Source: Streptomyces antibioticus | Lineage (GTDB): Bacteria > Actinomycetota > Actinomycetes > Streptomycetales > Streptomycetaceae | Assembly: GCF_001514065.1 (NCBI RefSeq) | Contig: NZ_KQ948422.1 | Span: forward strand, 1,302,001-1,366,000 | Direction: 5' to 3' | DNA: 64,000 nucleotides | Part shown: in pieces, positions 61,736-64,000 of the stretch | How positions within the stretch are numbered: the stretch's first letter is position 1 | Layout: each line of letters begins with the position of its first letter | Translations under genes and position numbers: made by a program | Notes under the pieces: generated by a model | What the model was told of the DNA's origin: nothing | The model's database searches: none | Seen by the model: the letters and a program-made list of their open reading frames with translations, nothing else

Positions 61736-62854
61736 TCAGGCCGAGCGGGAGAGTTCCTCCGGGCCGACCTCGTACGCGAACGGCAGGCCCTTCGCGTAGC
61801 GGACGACCTCGTCGACGGCCCAGTCGGTCATCCGGTGCAGTTCATTGCCGAGGGAGCCCGCGATGTGCGGGGTGAGCAGGACGTTGGGCAGCGTGTACAG
61901 GGGTGAGTCGGCGGGCGGCACGTCCGGTTCGGTGACGTCGAGGACGGCGTGGACGCGGCCGGTGACCAGGTGGGCGGTGAGGGCGGCGGTGTCGACGAGT
62001 GAGCCGCGCGCGGTGTTGACGAGGGTGGCGCCGTCCTTCAGCAGGGCGATGCGGCGGGCATCGAACATGTGGCGGGTCTCGGGGAGTTGGGGCGCGTGGA
62101 CGGAGACCACGTCGCTGCGCCGGACGAGTTCGTCGAGCGGCGCCGGCGTCACTCCGAGACTGCGGGCCTCGGCGGCGTCGACGTACGGGTCGTGCAGCAG
62201 GACGTCGAAGTCGTGCGGGCGCAGCAGGTCGATGACCCGGCGTCCGATACGGGAGGCGCCGACGATGCCCACGGTGCGCCGGTAGTTGCCGTGGCCGCTG
62301 TAGTACGGGAGCAGGTCGGGCTGGGCGCGGGTGGTGGCGTAGCGCTGGGCGATGTCGAGGACGCGCTTGCCCGCGAACAGGATGGCGGCCAGGGTGAATT
62401 CGGCGACGGGCAGGGCGTTGGCGGCGGCCGCGGAGGAGACCGTGATGCCGTGCCGCCAGACGGCTTCGGTGACATGGTGCTTGACGGAGCCCGCCGCGTG
62501 GACCACCGCTCGCAGCCGGGGCAGTCGGCGCAACGCCTCCTCGGTCAGCTCCGGTGCGCCCCAGTGGGTGAAGAGGACTTCGATGCCGGCGAGTTGGTCG
62601 GTGCCGTCCAGCACGGTGACCGCGGTGTTCGTGTCGACGCGGGCCACGATGGCCAGTCGGTCCAGGGCACCTTCGGTGAGCAGGCGGTGGTGGATGTCGG
62701 CACCCATGGCGAGAAGGGTCCGCGGTCGGGGCACCGTCAGCAGGGGGCGGGTGCTGTTCAGGGGGGTGCCTTCCGGTACGGGCGGCGCGGGGGGCGTCGG
62801 GCGTGCGGGGGCCGTCGGGCGTGCGGGGGCCGTCGGGCGTGCGGGGGCGGTCAC
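61736..62854 (-). CDS. D-2-hydroxyacid dehydrogenase
   Basis: The 372-residue protein has the family catalytic His (LTPHIAGSLGNELHRM) and Rossmann motif VGIVGASRIGRRVIDLL. Substrate-Arg and Glu motifs NTARGSLVD and DVTEPD also appear. It oxidises or reduces a 2-hydroxyacid with NAD(P). The start GTG 62854 overlaps the permease stop by four bases (GTGA). The N-terminal 22 residues are a Pro/Ala repeat made from three exact 18-bp tandem copies, so the start could also lie downstream of it. It fits a sugar-acid degradation operon. Confidence 0.85.
   Translation of the reverse strand: MTAPARPTAPARPTAPARPTPPAPPVPEGTPLNSTRPLLTVPRPRTLLAMGADIHHRLLTEGALDRLAIVARVDTNTAVTVLDGTDQLAGIEVLFTHWGAPELTEEALRRLPRLRAVVHAAGSVKHHVTEAVWRHGITVSSAAAANALPVAEFTLAAILFAGKRVLDIAQRYATTRAQPDLLPYYSGHGNYRRTVGIVGASRIGRRVIDLLRPHDFDVLLHDPYVDAAEARSLGVTPAPLDELVRRSDVVSVHAPQLPETRHMFDARRIALLKDGATLVNTARGSLVDTAALTAHLVTGRVHAVLDVTEPDVPPADSPLYTLPNVLLTPHIAGSLGNELHRMTDWAVDEVVRYAKGLPFAYEVGPEELSRSA
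62795..62848 (-). repeat. Three exact 18-bp tandem repeats in the dehydrogenase 5' end
   Basis: The unit CGTCGGGCGTGCGGGGGC occurs at 62795, 62813 and 62831 with no mismatch. It encodes three copies of APARPT on the minus strand. Exact identity suggests recent slippage, and the number may vary between strains. Confidence 0.9.
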
Positions 62855-63723
62855 TTGACCGCGCCGGCGGTCAGGCCGGAGCGCCAGAAGCGCTGGAGGC
62901 ACACGAACGCGAGGATCAGCGGGACGACGGCGACGAGGGAGCCCGTGATCACGAGCGAGTAGTACTCGGGCTGCTGCTGGGTGACGCTGTTCCACATGAA
63001 CAGGCCCAGGTTGACCGGGTAGAGCGAGTCGTCGTTGAGCATGACGAGGGCGCCGAAGAAATTGTTCCAGCTCGCCGTGAACGAGAACAGGAAGATCGTC
63101 ATGAAGCCGGGCGCCAGCATGGGCAGCGAGATCCGGGCGAACAGGCCCAGTTCACCGGCGCCGTCGACGCGGGCCGCCTCCAGGACCTCGTTCGGTACAT
63201 AGCCCTCCGAGAAGACGCGGGCCAGATAGACGCCGAAGGGGTTGACCAGGGCCGGCAGCAGCAGCGCCCAGTAGGTGTTGACGATGCCCGCCTTGCTGGC
63301 GAGCAGGTACATCGGCAGCTGGATCACGGTGGTGGGGACGAGGACACCGCCCAGCACCACGCCGAACAGCTTCTCCTTGCCCCGGAACGCGTACTTGTCG
63401 AAGGCGTAACCCGTGGCCACGCACAGGAGGGTGGAGGCGGCGGAGCCGACAACGGAGTACAGGAGGCTGTTGCCGAACCAGCGCAGATAGATGCCGTCGT
63501 TGAAGGTCAGGACCCGCTGGAGGTTCGCGAAGAGGTTGAAGTCGCCGAAGCTGAACCCCGAGGTGGCGAACAGATCACGGTGGTTCTTGGTCGCGGCGAA
63601 CAGCAGCCAGCTGACCGGCATGAGCGTGTAGAAGGCGGCGACGAGGAGGATGCCGTTGACGACGCCCCTGGACAGCAGGGTGCTGGTCGATGCGCGGCGC
63701 CGGACGGTGGTGGGAGTGCTCAT
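62851..63723 (-). CDS. Sugar ABC transporter permease (MalG-like)
   Basis: The 290-residue protein has six membrane segments and the EAA loop EAARVDGAGELGLFARISLPML. It forms the second permease of another sugar importer. ATG 63723 overlaps the stop of the preceding permease by four bases (ATGA). No binding-protein gene is inside the window; it probably lies beyond the edge. Confidence 0.92.
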   Translation of the reverse strand: MSTPTTVRRRASTSTLLSRGVVNGILLVAAFYTLMPVSWLLFAATKNHRDLFATSGFSFGDFNLFANLQRVLTFNDGIYLRWFGNSLLYSVVGSAASTLLCVATGYAFDKYAFRGKEKLFGVVLGGVLVPTTVIQLPMYLLASKAGIVNTYWALLLPALVNPFGVYLARVFSEGYVPNEVLEAARVDGAGELGLFARISLPMLAPGFMTIFLFSFTASWNNFFGALVMLNDDSLYPVNLGLFMWNSVTQQQPEYYSLVITGSLVAVVPLILAFVCLQRFWRSGLTAGAVK

Positions 63724-64000
63724 GACGTGGCCGCCTTCCACCGGTTGCCGAGCCGGGTGACGAGAAAGGAGAGGGCGATGCCGAGCGCGGCGAGCAGCAG
63801 GGACGCGGCGGCGGCGAGCCCGTAGTCGTGCCGCACGAACCCGGCCTTCCAGATGAAGAGCGTGGGCGACCACTCGGTGTCGATGGCGGGCGCGCCCCGC
63901 TGGTTGAGGAGTTTCGGCTCGGTGAAGATCTGGATCGCGCCGACGCAGGTGAACAGAACGGTCATGACGACCGCGGATGCGATCATCGGAACCTTGATGC
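63720..64000 (-). CDS. Sugar ABC transporter permease (MalF-like), C-terminal part
   Basis: The visible C-terminal stretch of about 93 residues carries a membrane helix (PMIASAVVMTVLFTCVGAIQIF) and typical end LLLAALGIALSFLVTRLGNRWK. The frame stays open to the window edge, so the gene starts outside. It pairs with the downstream permease in one operon. Confidence 0.85.
   Translation of the reverse strand, partial: IKVPMIASAVVMTVLFTCVGAIQIFTEPKLLNQRGAPAIDTEWSPTLFIWKAGFVRHDYGLAAAASLLLAALGIALSFLVTRLGNRWKAATS

Noticed and set aside
1-64000. CRISPR arrays, tRNA or rRNA genes, IS elements, attachment sites
   Set aside because: No regularly spaced repeats with unique spacers, no tRNA-like cloverleaf with CCA-type features, and no transposase or integrase motifs were noticed.

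Overview
The window reads as chromosomal DNA of a Streptomyces or a close relative. GC is very high with strong G/C preference at third codon positions. There are many GTG and TTG starts, Tat signals, several probable leaderless promoters, and families typical of the genus: DUF5133, a GlxA-like AraC regulator, SpoIIE-type PP2C phosphatases, ROK and RpiR regulators, and an ATP-grasp-modified RiPP pair. No tRNA, rRNA, CRISPR array, insertion sequence or integrase was seen. The genus is inferred from protein families; no marker gene is present.

Layout. 1-9.4 kb: tail of a DUF1152 protein, a secreted lamin-tail protein, a PadR regulator with its membrane partner and a divergent short UvrA-like ATPase, an ArsR/SDR convergent pair, and Streptomyces-conserved proteins. 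9.6-11.5 kb: a minimal graspetide locus (63-aa precursor plus ATP-grasp maturase). 11.6-18 kb: GlxA-type regulator, small proteins, an ABC exporter, an aldo/keto reductase and a Gfo/Idh/MocA oxidoreductase. 18-20.5 kb: an apparent operon of GNAT acetyltransferase, unknown protein and APH-family kinase. It is headed by an 18-codon leader ORF and a hairpin that can mask the acetyltransferase ribosome-binding site. 20.6-32.6 kb: PP2C phosphatase, MMPL exporter, sulfite-oxidase-like enzyme, soluble transhydrogenase SthA, APC permease, nickel/cobalt permease with a Nur-like box, and a proteasome beta subunit with no alpha partner nearby. 32.6-35.4 kb: a chain of three overlapping genes, membrane glycosyltransferase, a previously unannotatable-looking 13-residue repeat protein and a flippase-like membrane protein.

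36-49 kb: small enzymes and an HxlR/NmrA divergent pair, then a saccharide uptake locus. It contains a binding protein, two permeases and two unassigned toroid-like carbohydrate enzymes, with a ROK regulator upstream and a divergent BadF-type sugar kinase. A Tat-exported PAP2 phosphatase carrying an autotransporter-type beta-repeat follows. 49-56.8 kb: a PMT-family glycosyltransferase, an RpiR regulator, a multidomain PP2C phosphatase and small membrane proteins. 56.9-64 kb: a Tat-exported family 8 polysaccharide lyase, a lone ATP-grasp protein, and an operon cut by the window edge. That operon has two sugar permeases, a 2-hydroxyacid dehydrogenase and a fused phosphodiesterase/HAD phosphatase.

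How the genes may work together: the two sugar ABC systems, toroid enzymes, PL8 lyase, BadF kinase and ROK/RpiR regulators suggest that this stretch is devoted partly to uptake and breakdown of complex, probably amino-sugar or uronate-rich polysaccharides. This is inference from families and order. The items most likely to be new are the attenuator-like leader of the acetyltransferase operon, the repeat-protein gene at 33547-33882, and the graspetide pair without its usual methyltransferase.
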